A stretch of DNA of 12,085 nt, taken from Baffinella frigidus (lineage: Eukaryota > Cryptophyceae > Cryptomonadales > Baffinellaceae). This document shows, in pieces, positions 5,461 to 11,602 of this stretch. Position numbers and translations under genes: made by a program. The notes beneath the pieces are model-generated. The model searched no databases. It was given only the letters and a program-made list of their open reading frames with translations, and had not been told where the DNA came from. Each line of letters starts with the position of its first letter. Within the stretch, counting starts at the first letter, position 1. Where the stretch lies: the NCBI GenBank assembly GCA_026770585.1, contig MU646314.1:1073066-1085150 (forward strand), written 5' to 3'.

Positions 5461-5509
5461 GTCGGTCGGGAAGTGCCGGATGAACGCAAAGAACGCCCAG
5501 GCCTAAACT

Positions 5510-5541
5510 GCCTCCTCCTCTTTTTCTTCTTCTTCTTCTTT
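5510..5541 (+). repeat. Pyrimidine (CTT)n microsatellite
   Basis: CCTCCTCTTTTTCTTCTTCTTCTTCTTT directly precedes module E copy 2 and would serve as a strong polypyrimidine tract for the ACAG at 5553-5556. Confidence 0.8.
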
Positions 5542-5603
5542 ATTACCCGCGATACAGGTCCTAGGTAGGCCCTCAAGCCTTGAGTTGAGTGAACCAGGTC
5601 TAA
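5540..5603 (+). repeat. Module E, copy 2
   Basis: CGATACAGGTCCTAGGTAGG, then CCCTCAAGCCTTGAGTTGAGTG. Matches 3168-3233 with scattered substitutions and leads into a short telomeric array at 5600-5616. Confidence 0.6.
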
Positions 5604-5616
5604 ACCCTAAACCCTA
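5600..5616 (+). repeat. Short interstitial telomeric repeat
   Basis: CTAAACCCTAAACCCTA, followed by GTATCGCAG and an open segment. Confidence 0.75.
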
Positions 5617-5623
5617 GTATCGC

Positions 5624-5769
5624 AGAGGATGTTATCACGACCTTTCACGCATTGCAGTCATTTACACACGGGACGTCATAATATCCTTTTCGATACTTGA
5701 GAGGAGTGGCACGACTTTTCGCCTTGTTTTTACAACGAAGGGCCTTTACCAGAGGACGCCTTTGGCGCG
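5624..5769 (+). CDS. Possible exon fragment after a telomeric repeat
   Basis: One frame is open for about 49 codons: RGCYHDLSRIAVIYTRDVI, then ISFSILERSGTTFRLVFTT, then KGLYQRTPLAR. It begins at or near TATCGCAG and runs to the next telomeric array. Composition is protein-like and less GC-biased than neighbours. A clean donor is not evident (CGC-GTACCC at the end). No family recognised. Confidence 0.28.
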
Positions 5770-5771
5770 TA

Positions 5772-5831
5772 CCCTAAACCCTAAGACCTAAACCCTAAAC
5801 CCTAAACCCTAAACCCTAAACCCTAAACCCT
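5772..5831 (+). repeat. Interstitial telomeric array before exon-like island 10
   Basis: Eight CCCTAAA units with one GACCTAA variant, ending CCCTCGCCAG. Confidence 0.9.
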
Positions 5832-5837
5832 CGCCAG

Positions 5838-5898
5838 GCTTGCCTCACCGAGTACTACGAACCCTCCTTCCCCGGCGGGGCCAAAGATGATTGGACTG
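5838..5898 (+). CDS. Exon-like island 10
   Basis: A 61-base segment between CGCCAG and GTGAGAGCAG reads ACLTEYYEPSFPGGAKDDWT. The end of the segment plus the first bases of its intron (GATTGGACTG-GTGAGAGCAG) recur at 6013 and 6137, separated by module A copy 4 and module B copy 3. The Tyr-Tyr and acidic character is shared with islands 8 and 8'. Confidence 0.45.
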
Positions 5899-5920
5899 GT
5901 GAGAGCAGCCCCCCCCATCC

Positions 5921-6013
5921 CGGGTAGTTGTCCGGGTACGGGTAGTTGTGTAGGACCCTACGCAGTTACCTACCGTAGGGTGCCCGTCGTGCCCGTACCC
6001 GGTCTCGTACCCG
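5921..6013 (+). mobile_element. Module A, copy 4 (93 bp)
   Basis: Inverted ends are intact; the centre is diverged (GTGTAGGACCCTACGCAG). It is precisely bracketed by two copies of the exon-end/donor repeat, abutting ATCC on the left and GATTTGACTG on the right. Confidence 0.8.
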
Positions 6014-6068
6014 ATTTGACTGGTGAGAGCAGCCCCCCCCCATCCTCAACCCACTGCGGGGTCGAGAC

Positions 6069-6133
6069 CTCCTGAACCATTGCCTCGAGTGTCCGTTACC
6101 TCCCGCCAAGTCCTCGAGTATTTGGTTCAGGAG
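6069..6133. mobile_element. Module B, copy 3 (best ends)
   Basis: CTCCTGAACCA at the left is the exact reverse complement of TGGTTCAGGAG at the right, and the match extends imperfectly to CTCGAG on both sides (21-bp arms in 65 bp). It lies between the second and third copies of the exon-end repeat. Confidence 0.7.
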
Positions 6134-6196
6134 AAAATGGACTGGTAAGAGCAGCCCCCCCCCCATCAAAAGGGGTTGTTGCTTTCGAGTTGATGG

Positions 6197-6258
6197 CATA
6201 GGGTTTTAGGGGTTGAGGGTATGGGGTTTAGAGGTTGAGGGTTGAGGGTTGAGAGGTT
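6197..6258 (-). repeat. Inverted degenerate telomeric repeat
   Basis: GGGTTTTAGGGGTTGAGGG and related TTGAGGG/TTTAGAGG units, opposite in orientation to the main arrays. A matching stretch follows at 6405-6485 on the other side of module D copy 3. Confidence 0.6.
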
Positions 6259-6269
6259 GCCGGTATAGA

Positions 6270-6396
6270 GAGATTGATAATTTATTGCCGAACAACCAGC
6301 GTCAGCGCCGCACATGCTCCGCATTGTGCCACTTACTGTACCCCGTGTCGGCCGCTCATACGAGCATTTTCCGGATGGATTCTAACTCCACCTCCT
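6270..6396 (-). mobile_element. Module D, copy 3 (inverted), inserted in telomeric repeat
   Basis: The reverse complement of the 1694-1814 and 2110-2236 repeats. It is bracketed by TGCCGGTATAGAG (6258-6270) and TGCGGGTATAGAG (6399-6411), a 13-base direct repeat with one mismatch. It lies inside a TTTAGGG-orientation telomeric tract and has probably split it. Confidence 0.65.
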
Positions 6397-6404
6397 ACTG
6401 CGGG

Positions 6405-6485
6405 TATAGAGGTTTAGAGGTTGAGGGTTAAGGGGTTGAGGGAGTGCGGTGTGCGGTTGAGGGGTTGATGGTTGAGGGTGTGGGG
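6405..6485 (-). repeat. Inverted degenerate telomeric repeat, right part
   Basis: TAGAGGTTTAGAGGTTGAGGG and further TTGAGGG units up to GTGGGGTTTATT. Continues the tract at 6197-6258. Confidence 0.55.
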
Positions 6486-6490
6486 TTTAT

Positions 6491-6693
6491 TCGAGAGTAG
6501 CAAGTCGAAGGGGTCCTCGGTCGGATATCGAGGGGGCAAGCGGGTCTTTTAAAATCGGGTACGAATTCAAGAATTGGTACAAGTCGTGTCCAACTTATGG
6601 GGGCTTGACTGCACACATCTGTAGTCAAGCCAGAAATTACCCGGTCCATTTGCCCCCTTGCTGTCGGATCCAGGTTGGTCGAGAGTAGCAAGT
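6491..6693. mobile_element. Inverted-repeat insertion with 15-bp direct repeats
   Basis: TCGAGAGTAGCAAGT is repeated exactly at 6491-6505 and 6679-6693. Inside, imperfect inverted ends are visible (GAGGGGGCAAGCGGG near 6530; the reverse complement of the right end reads AAGGGGGCAAATGG). There is also a perfect 9-bp stem GGCTTGACT / AGTCAAGCC (6602-6610, 6623-6631). No coding content is supported. Confidence 0.5.
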
Positions 6694-6939
6694 TTGCGTC
6701 GTGCTCAAAAGGGTCATCCTAGCGTGGTCATCACTTGAGGGAATCTTGTCTTCGACGCTACCTTGCTTGGCCCTTGCTTTCTCGAGCAGCAGTGCCCAAC
6801 GCAGCATTTTCTGCCTTCGGGCATAGATGTGTCCTAGTGTATTTCAGTCCGTGAACGTATGAAAGTAAGATTGGTAACGTTTTGTGGGTTTTAACAGGCT
6901 GCAACGAAGACGTCGGCGATACCTTCGCCAACGGGTCAA
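6694..6939. other. Intergenic or intronic stretch without a supported gene
   Basis: Mixed-composition sequence without clear repeats or splice-bounded open segments. A minus-strand frame of about 69 codons (6758-6967) runs into the telomeric array and shows no motif. Confidence 0.3.
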
Positions 6940-7020
6940 CCCTAAACCCTAAACCCTCAACCCTCAACCCTAAACCCTAAACCCTAAACCCTAAACTCTA
7001 AACTCTAAACCCTAAACCCC
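6940..7020 (+). repeat. Interstitial telomeric array before exon-like island 11
   Basis: About eleven units of CCCTAAA, CCCTCAA and ACTCTAA, ending CCCCTAAAAAG. Confidence 0.9.
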
Positions 7021-7027
7021 TAAAAAG

Positions 7028-7072
7028 GTGCTGGAACGGCGCGTACCACGCCGGGCGGAAGGATCCGTGGTG
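7028..7072 (+). CDS. Exon-like island 11
   Basis: A 45-base segment between CTAAAAAG and a near-consensus GTAAGTAAG donor (7073) reads CWNGAYHAGRKDPWW. It has Trp/Tyr-rich composition like the other islands and is the last of the + strand series. The donor is the best in the window, but the phase does not join simply to island 10, so other exons or decay must intervene. Confidence 0.42.
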
Positions 7073-7109
7073 GTAAGTAAGTTTGCTTACCTCCACCAGC
7101 CCCCAGTCT

Positions 7110-7214
7110 GGGAGCAAATCGCCTTTCTCAATCCCCGAGATTTGTACTGGAGGGAGCCGGATTTCGGCGACCTGTGGTGCAAATCATGGGGCGAGAAAAA
7201 GGCGATTTGCTCCC
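7110..7214. mobile_element. 105-bp inverted-repeat element
   Basis: The left arm GGGAGCAAATCGCCTTTCTC and the right arm (reverse complement GGGAGCAAATCGCCTTTTTC) pair over about 40 bases with small gaps. Possible 3-bp TCT target duplication. Immediately to the right, AGGGAGCAAATCG (7221-7233) repeats the end once more, making a perfect 13-bp hairpin with 5-base loop at 7203-7233. Confidence 0.7.
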
Positions 7215-7312
7215 TCTCTGAGGGAGCAAATCGGCGGTAGCTCCATAGGCCAGGCCCGCCTATGGATTCCTCTGGGGTATCCGTGGTTGACGCTCCGGGG
7301 CGGGCTCGTCCT

Positions 7313-7444
7313 GGACTACAGGGGTACCTCGCACATAAGAAACGCCCCCCCCCATAGGACCGCCGTAGGGCCCTAGGCGTAGTCCTACTGTAGGGTCCTC
7401 TAGGGGGAGGCAGTTTCTTATGAGCGAGGTAGCCCTGTAGGTCC
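7313..7444 (-). mobile_element. Inverted-repeat element family M, copy 1
   Basis: The left arm (GGACTACAGGGGTACCTCGC, then ACATAAGAAACGCCCCC) and the reverse complement of the right arm (GGACCTACAGGGCTACCTCG, then CTCATAAGAAACTGCC) match over about 38 bases. The copy at 9524-9643 is related but in the opposite orientation. MITE-like, with no coding capacity. Confidence 0.75.
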
Positions 7445-7674
7445 TCACACAAGAGGGTCCTTCTTCGGAAGGGGGGGGGCACGCGGTGGGCTTCGGGGAC
7501 AACTCCACTGGATTTCCGGGTCGAGTTGACTAAACCTACTACCACCACATTTCCGGGTGTAACACGAAAAATAAATGGCCCGCTCTCCAAAACCAACCGC
7601 ACGGTGATTCCTCTCTAATGAATGCAGTCATCAGTAACCCAGTCTTTTTGATGAATTGAAGAGGACATCCTGAG

Positions 7675-7985
7675 CCCGGTTTGGGGTTCAGCAATTAAGA
7701 TTTGGGGTTCAGGGATTGGGGTTTGGGGTTCATAGTTTAACGATCTAGGGTTCAGGGTTTAGCGATTAGCGATTAGGCATTGGGCTTTAGGCTTCAGGAA
7801 TCAGGGATTAGGGACTTTGGATCAGGAATTAGGAACTAGGCTTTATGGCGCTAGTTTCGGGTTTGGGGTTTAGGGTTTTGGGTTTGAAATTTAGGGTTTA
7901 GGAGTTTAGGGTTTAGGGGTTTGGGATTTAGGGTTTGGGGTTTATTGTTGAGGGGTTTAGGGTTCAGGGTGTAGGGTGTAGGGTG
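7675..7985 (-). repeat. Large degenerate telomeric block in TTTAGGG orientation
   Basis: About 310 bases of GGGTTTAGGG, GGGTTCAGGG, GGGTTTGGGG and GATTAGG units on the top strand. It is highly diverged in the middle (7760-7850) and better preserved at 7860-7985. All clear arrays before 5000 have the opposite orientation. Confidence 0.75.
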
Positions 7986-8032
7986 CCTGAGCCGCTCAAA
8001 AAAGGGTCGTGGATGTACACGAACTTTTTCAG

Positions 8033-8260
8033 GCACGAGGCTTTGCGGCATCATCATCCGCAACTTCCTGGCCACAAACGGCAACCACGGCAAGGGCCGC
8101 CGCGAGCGCCATGCTTTGGCAGCCTCGCGTCATTCCAACGGCCTGGGAGAGGCCGGAATCCCTGCCAGACGGGTCTTCTGGTGGTCTGGCCGAGATTCCG
8201 GTGGCCTGGTCTCTGGGAGGCGGGGCTCGATCCGGGCAGCCGGGACAAGGCCCGTCTGCT
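8033..8260 (+). CDS. Possible exon after a strong splice acceptor, frame uncertain
   Basis: ACGAACTTTTTCAG (ending 8032) is a good 3' splice site. Downstream one frame reads RLCGIIIRNFLATNGNHGKG, then RRERHALAASRHSNG, and stays open for about 75 codons. However, the other + frames and one minus frame (with a hydrophobic MALAAALAVVAVCG start) are open too, because the region is GC-rich. The coding strand cannot be settled by eye. Confidence 0.22.
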
Positions 8261-8355
8261 GACTCGGAAAATCGTCTGGCCCGTTTACTCACCAGCTGCA
8301 GGAGCTCTTGAGAAGAATGTCGGGATTTCTTGCGACTCGAAGAGTCTTGTTTGCA

Positions 8356-8579
8356 TGACTCATAAGGTGTGTGAACTATAGCCTCTGTGACTTGACAGGT
8401 TCACACCGCCTCGGGACCTCGGGACTTCTGATGCTTCTACGAGTAACCCCACGTCTATAGCCTCAATTTGACCACGGGGTGGGACAGACACTGTGAGTTG
8501 ACTCATAAGGTGTGTGAACTATAGCCTCTGTGACTTGACAGGTTCACACCGCCTCGGGGCCTTGGGACTTCTGATGCTT
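8356..8579 (+). repeat. 81-bp direct repeat pair (8356-8436, 8499-8579)
   Basis: Two copies starting TGACTCATAAGGTGTGTGAA and ending GGGACTTCTGATGCTT differ at about two bases. Within each, GGTGTGTGAAC and GGTTCACACC can pair. The spacer holds a partial third copy (CTATAGCCTCAATTTGACC, 8455). Confidence 0.85.
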
Positions 8580-9300
8580 AACGCTGAACCGCTGGTGCGC
8601 CTTCCGCAGTCTTGCAGCATTGGAAGCGATATCTCAGCCGTGATGGTCGCTTGGTGGCGCTCAAAAGCAAGGTACTCGTTGTGGAATCCACCCGCCATTG
8701 AAACCCACTCGCTGTTTGGGCTCCAAGTGTGTCCCTGCTCCAGCCTTGTCCAGCCTTGTCCAGCCTGTTCCACCGTGCGGCAAACGCTCCTGGTCATGCT
8801 GCAGACCTCACACTGGGATCGCAGCGCTCTGCACGCGTTGCTTGGAACCACAGCTGGCGTGTACTCTCCGTTGGCTGCTACGAAAGGTCTAGCCCTGGAC
8901 TGGAAATTTATGGCTGCCCGGCTAGGGCAGACCCATAAACGCTTTTGTCACGAGAGTGGGACAAGGTGCTTTGGTGCTTGGTTTGGGGTTTGGGTTGGCG
9001 GCTGGGTCCTGGAGCGCGACTTGCGGCTCGAAACTCCTTGGACTCATAGCGTAGGTCCCTAATGCCTTCTATGGTATGGTCTCTCAACCCGCCCGTAGTG
9101 GCTCTCGTACGAGGGGTCGGCCAGAGGGCATCATATGAGAGGGAATACTTAGGGGTCACGTTGCTCAATAAACGCATTTTGTCTCTGCAGAAACACTCGT
9201 GACACGGTACAGCTGTAGCGTGTGAGATATTGTTGACTTTATTGGCAAGTGAATGCGAGAACAAGCACTATGCTTGCTATTGTCCTACAGGCTGGGCCAT
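8580..9300. other. Stretch without a supported gene
   Basis: A + strand frame (8514-9062, 182 codons) and two minus frames (8519-8851, 8908-9264) are open, but their 5' part overlaps the 81-bp repeat and none shows a motif or convincing composition. CAGCCTTGTC is repeated about three times in tandem at 8741-8771. I would not call a gene here without transcript evidence. Confidence 0.3.
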
Positions 9301-9318
9301 CTGCGTGGGAGGGTCCAA

Positions 9319-9414
9319 GAGTCCACTTTAGCCCACTCAGTGAAAGGTAGCCTCACACTCTCGCTGCTTCAAGTGACTGAGAGAGAGAGTCAACTTTAGC
9401 CCACTCAGTGAAAG
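9319..9414 (+). repeat. 28-bp direct repeats around a GA-containing insert
   Basis: GAGTCxACTTTAGCCCACTC plus AGTGAAAG occurs at 9319-9346 and 9387-9414 with a single difference. The 40-base spacer ends in GACTGAGAGAGAGA. This repeats the window's theme of a small insert between copies of its target. Confidence 0.8.
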
Positions 9415-9523
9415 AATCCCTACTTCGAAGGGATTTCGAATAACCCTGAAGCGATAAGACCTACGACCCTATGGTAGTCAACCCGTAGGGACATAGAGGG
9501 GCTCCTACGGATAAGCTGAAAGC

Positions 9524-9643
9524 GGACCACTACAGGAGCACCTCGCTCGTAAGAACCCGCCTCCCTCTAGGACCCTGCAGTAGGCCTATGCCTGGGGGGG
9601 GGGGCGCTTTCGTATGAGCGAAGCACCCCTGTAGGCGAGGTCC
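9524..9643 (+). mobile_element. Inverted-repeat element family M, copy 2
   Basis: The left arm GGACCACTACAGGAGCACCT and the reverse complement of the right arm (GGACCTCGCCTACAGGGGTG) share the family M end. The body (CTCGCTCGTAAGAACCCGCC) matches the reverse complement of copy 1. Confidence 0.7.
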
Positions 9644-9644
9644 C

Positions 9645-10020
9645 CAAGAGAGAGATACATACATGGGGGCCGTGTTGGTTTTAATAAGCGCTACAGAGAG
9701 AGAGATCATACCAATTCGGCCGCCATGCATGCACCCCTATGGAGACTTAGTTTATGATGCCCTCTGCAACTAGTCCGCACGCGCTGTGAGGATAGGTCTC
9801 CAGGACGGGCCCGCCTCGGGGGGAGAGAGAAGTCAGTTATGTAGATATGACTACCAAGTCTGATCAAGCCGTCTAGGTCCTAGGTTCACTCTAGCTGCGG
9901 ACGAGCACCCTCAAAGTTGGACCTCAACGTTTTGCCGGGAGAAGCAGACTCTAGACGGTCCAGCCGCATAACGGGTAGAAGCGCTCCTTCATTAATGCCT
10001 CATAGATGACCACTTACACA
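9645..10020. other. Intergenic stretch, no gene seen
   Basis: Two short GA tracts (AGAGAGAGATACAT at 9646 and AGAGAGAGATCATA at 9695) are followed by unremarkable sequence up to the 3' side of the MYND gene. No open frame or RNA gene is supported. Confidence 0.4.
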
Positions 10021-10229
10021 GGTCTCAAAGAGAGCACGCGAGCGCACGGTCTGAGGCAATAGGAACACCAAGCGAGAACCACACGCCTGCGGCACACCCC
10101 AACCTAAAAGCACCTATGCGGACCAACCTGCAAGCCAGCCCAGCGTGCCTGCAACAACCATCCCACCAAACCGGCACTCCCTGCCCCCACCCCCCGCCAC
10201 TCATTCGCCAGCCAGGCACCCCCGGGACC

Positions 10230-11446
10230 CTATTGCCGTCTGTTCTCAGCCATGAAGGCAGTCAGTCTGGCCCGTTCGGCTGCCACGGAAATGACGAGCT
10301 CCTCTTCCCCATGCTCCGGATCAAGAATCTTGAGGTGCGTGCTGGCTTTCTCAAGCAGATTTTGGGGGTACACCAGGATGTGTTGCAGTGCTGCCCCGTT
10401 CTCGCGCAGAAGGTCGAGCAGCGCGCGCACCTCCCTCTCGGCCTCTTCAGGTTTCCCGCGTGCCTGGAGAGAGGGAGGGGGGTTCAACGAGAGCGTGTGT
10501 CCTCACTCAGGCGTGCAGGAACCTGTGGCATACGCTGTCGGCCTTGGCGGAAGCAAGGGCGGAGGGGTGTGAAGGGGCTCCCAACCTCGTGCAGTCGCGC
10601 GCTGAAATAGAGGCTCTCCAGCTCCTCGAAGCTGACGTAGCTGTGCTTCCGCGACTCCGCCGTGGCTGCCTCTCGAAAGCGCAGAACCAGCGGCTCGACC
10701 TCGTCGATTTGGCGCGTCTGGAAGAGAGCATCGGTGAGATGGCGAAGGACCTCCAGTTCCATCATGGTGTCGCTCTCGTTCTCGCGCAGCGATGATGCTG
10801 CGAGCGCGTTGCGCATCAGCTCCAAGCACTCCTCGTGACGCCCCTCCAGCATCGCCACTCGTCCGAGCCCAAGGCACGCCGTGCACTCGACTGAGAAGAA
10901 TCCATGCGCTGCGCCGACGGCGCGGGCTCGAACGAAGTACCCCTCTGCTTCCTGTCGCTTTTGAGCATCGAGGAGGTGCTCGGCAGCGTTGGACATCGCC
11001 TCGCCCTGGTCGCGGAAGCGCTCCATCATGCCCAGGAGTTCGATGCGCCTGTCCTGCAGCCGGACGGCCGCGAGCGCATGGTCTCTGCTGCCCGTTGCAC
11101 TCATCGCGACCGAGTGGGACAACACGAAATTGTTCAGGAGGGAACAGCGGGAAGCGGGAGACAGACCCTGCAGGAGCTGTTCCATGTGCCCCTCCAACGC
11201 AAGCATTCCCCGCCAGTCCCGAGCTGGAGCGGTCTCTGCCACGTTCAATCTCTTCCGCAGTTCCTCGAGCGGCACGCACGTCTTCTTGTGTTTCTTCCAG
11301 TCCGCGTTCTGGCACGCAGCCCCGCAGTACGAGGCGTGCTTGCAGCCCGTGCAGCGCTTGAGCTCCACGCCCTCCTTCCTGCAGTGGGAGCAGCTGGGGG
11401 CCTTGAGCACCAGCGTCTGGAGCGCCAGCACCACGGCTTCCGCCAT
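10230..11446 (-). CDS. MYND zinc-finger protein with TPR-like helices, two exons
   Basis: Spliced model: exon 1 11446-10586, intron 10585-10464, exon 2 10463-10230, giving 364 residues and a TAG stop. Residues 19-57 are a complete MYND finger: C19, C22, C32, C35, C41, C45, H53, C57 (C-X2-C-X9-C-X2-C-X5-C-X3-C-X7-H-X3-C), including SYCGAACQNADWKKHKKTC. MYND fingers bind zinc and usually mediate protein-protein contacts. From about residue 120 onward the protein is alpha-helical with TPR-like units (for example LGLGRVAMLEGRHEECLELM and, across the splice junction, LYFSARLHE-ARGKPEEAEREV). The 122-base intron ends CCTCTCTCCAG; its donor GTTGGG is non-consensus. Without splicing, the frame runs into a Pro/Arg tail and stops at 10484, which breaks the helical repeat, so splicing is favoured. 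No SET domain is seen. The partner and process are unknown. Confidence 0.85.
10464..10585 (-). other. Intron of the MYND gene
   Basis: On the minus strand it begins GTTGGGAGCC and ends in a pyrimidine tract and CCAG. It joins HE to ARGKPEEAE in phase 0 and restores a TPR-like helix pair. Confidence 0.7.
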
Positions 11447-11489
11447 ACCCCCCCTGTGGGGCGACGTCGTCGATGGTCTGGTTGTGGTT

Positions 11490-11505
11490 CTGCCACGAGT
11501 GGCAG
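11490..11505. promoter_or_regulatory. Perfect hairpin upstream of the MYND start
   Basis: CTGCCAC-GA-GTGGCAG lies 44-59 bases upstream of the minus-strand ATG (11446), so it may be in the 5' UTR or promoter. The palindrome is seen; a role is speculative. Confidence 0.3.
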
Positions 11506-11602
11506 CGTGAGGTGATTATGTTAACAAGGGATTATTCAGAATGGGAGTTGGTTTGAACCTATGATGTTAATGATTGGTTTTGCTTAAGTCACTTTCAGGG
11601 TC

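Larger units (their letters stand above)
5889..6167 (+). repeat. Triplicated exon end plus splice donor
   Basis: Three copies of GACTG-GTRAGAGCAG-C(n)-ATC lie at 5889-5920, 6013-6045 and 6137-6167. The C tract grows from 8 to 9 to 10 bases. Module A copy 4 separates the first two copies and module B copy 3 the last two. The third donor is GTAAGAG rather than GTGAGAG. Confidence 0.85.

Noticed and set aside
8029-8112. Minus-strand peptide starting MALAAALAVVAVCGQ that looks like a signal peptide
   Set aside because: The frame stops after 27 residues, has no cleavage-domain continuation, and overlaps an equally plausible plus-strand segment.
8514-9062. 182-codon plus-strand open frame as a gene
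   Set aside because: Its start lies inside an 81-bp repeat, two minus-strand frames are also open, and no domain or composition argument supports it.
10484-10585. C-terminal tail of an unspliced MYND reading frame (Pro/Arg-rich)
   Set aside because: It is best explained as intron read-through; the spliced form continues a TPR-like helix and uses a good pyrimidine-CAG acceptor.
10503-11315. Second long minus-strand frame and several plus-strand frames over the MYND gene
   Set aside because: They are GC-rich shadow frames, Arg/Ala-rich and without motifs, whereas the MYND frame has all eight zinc ligands.
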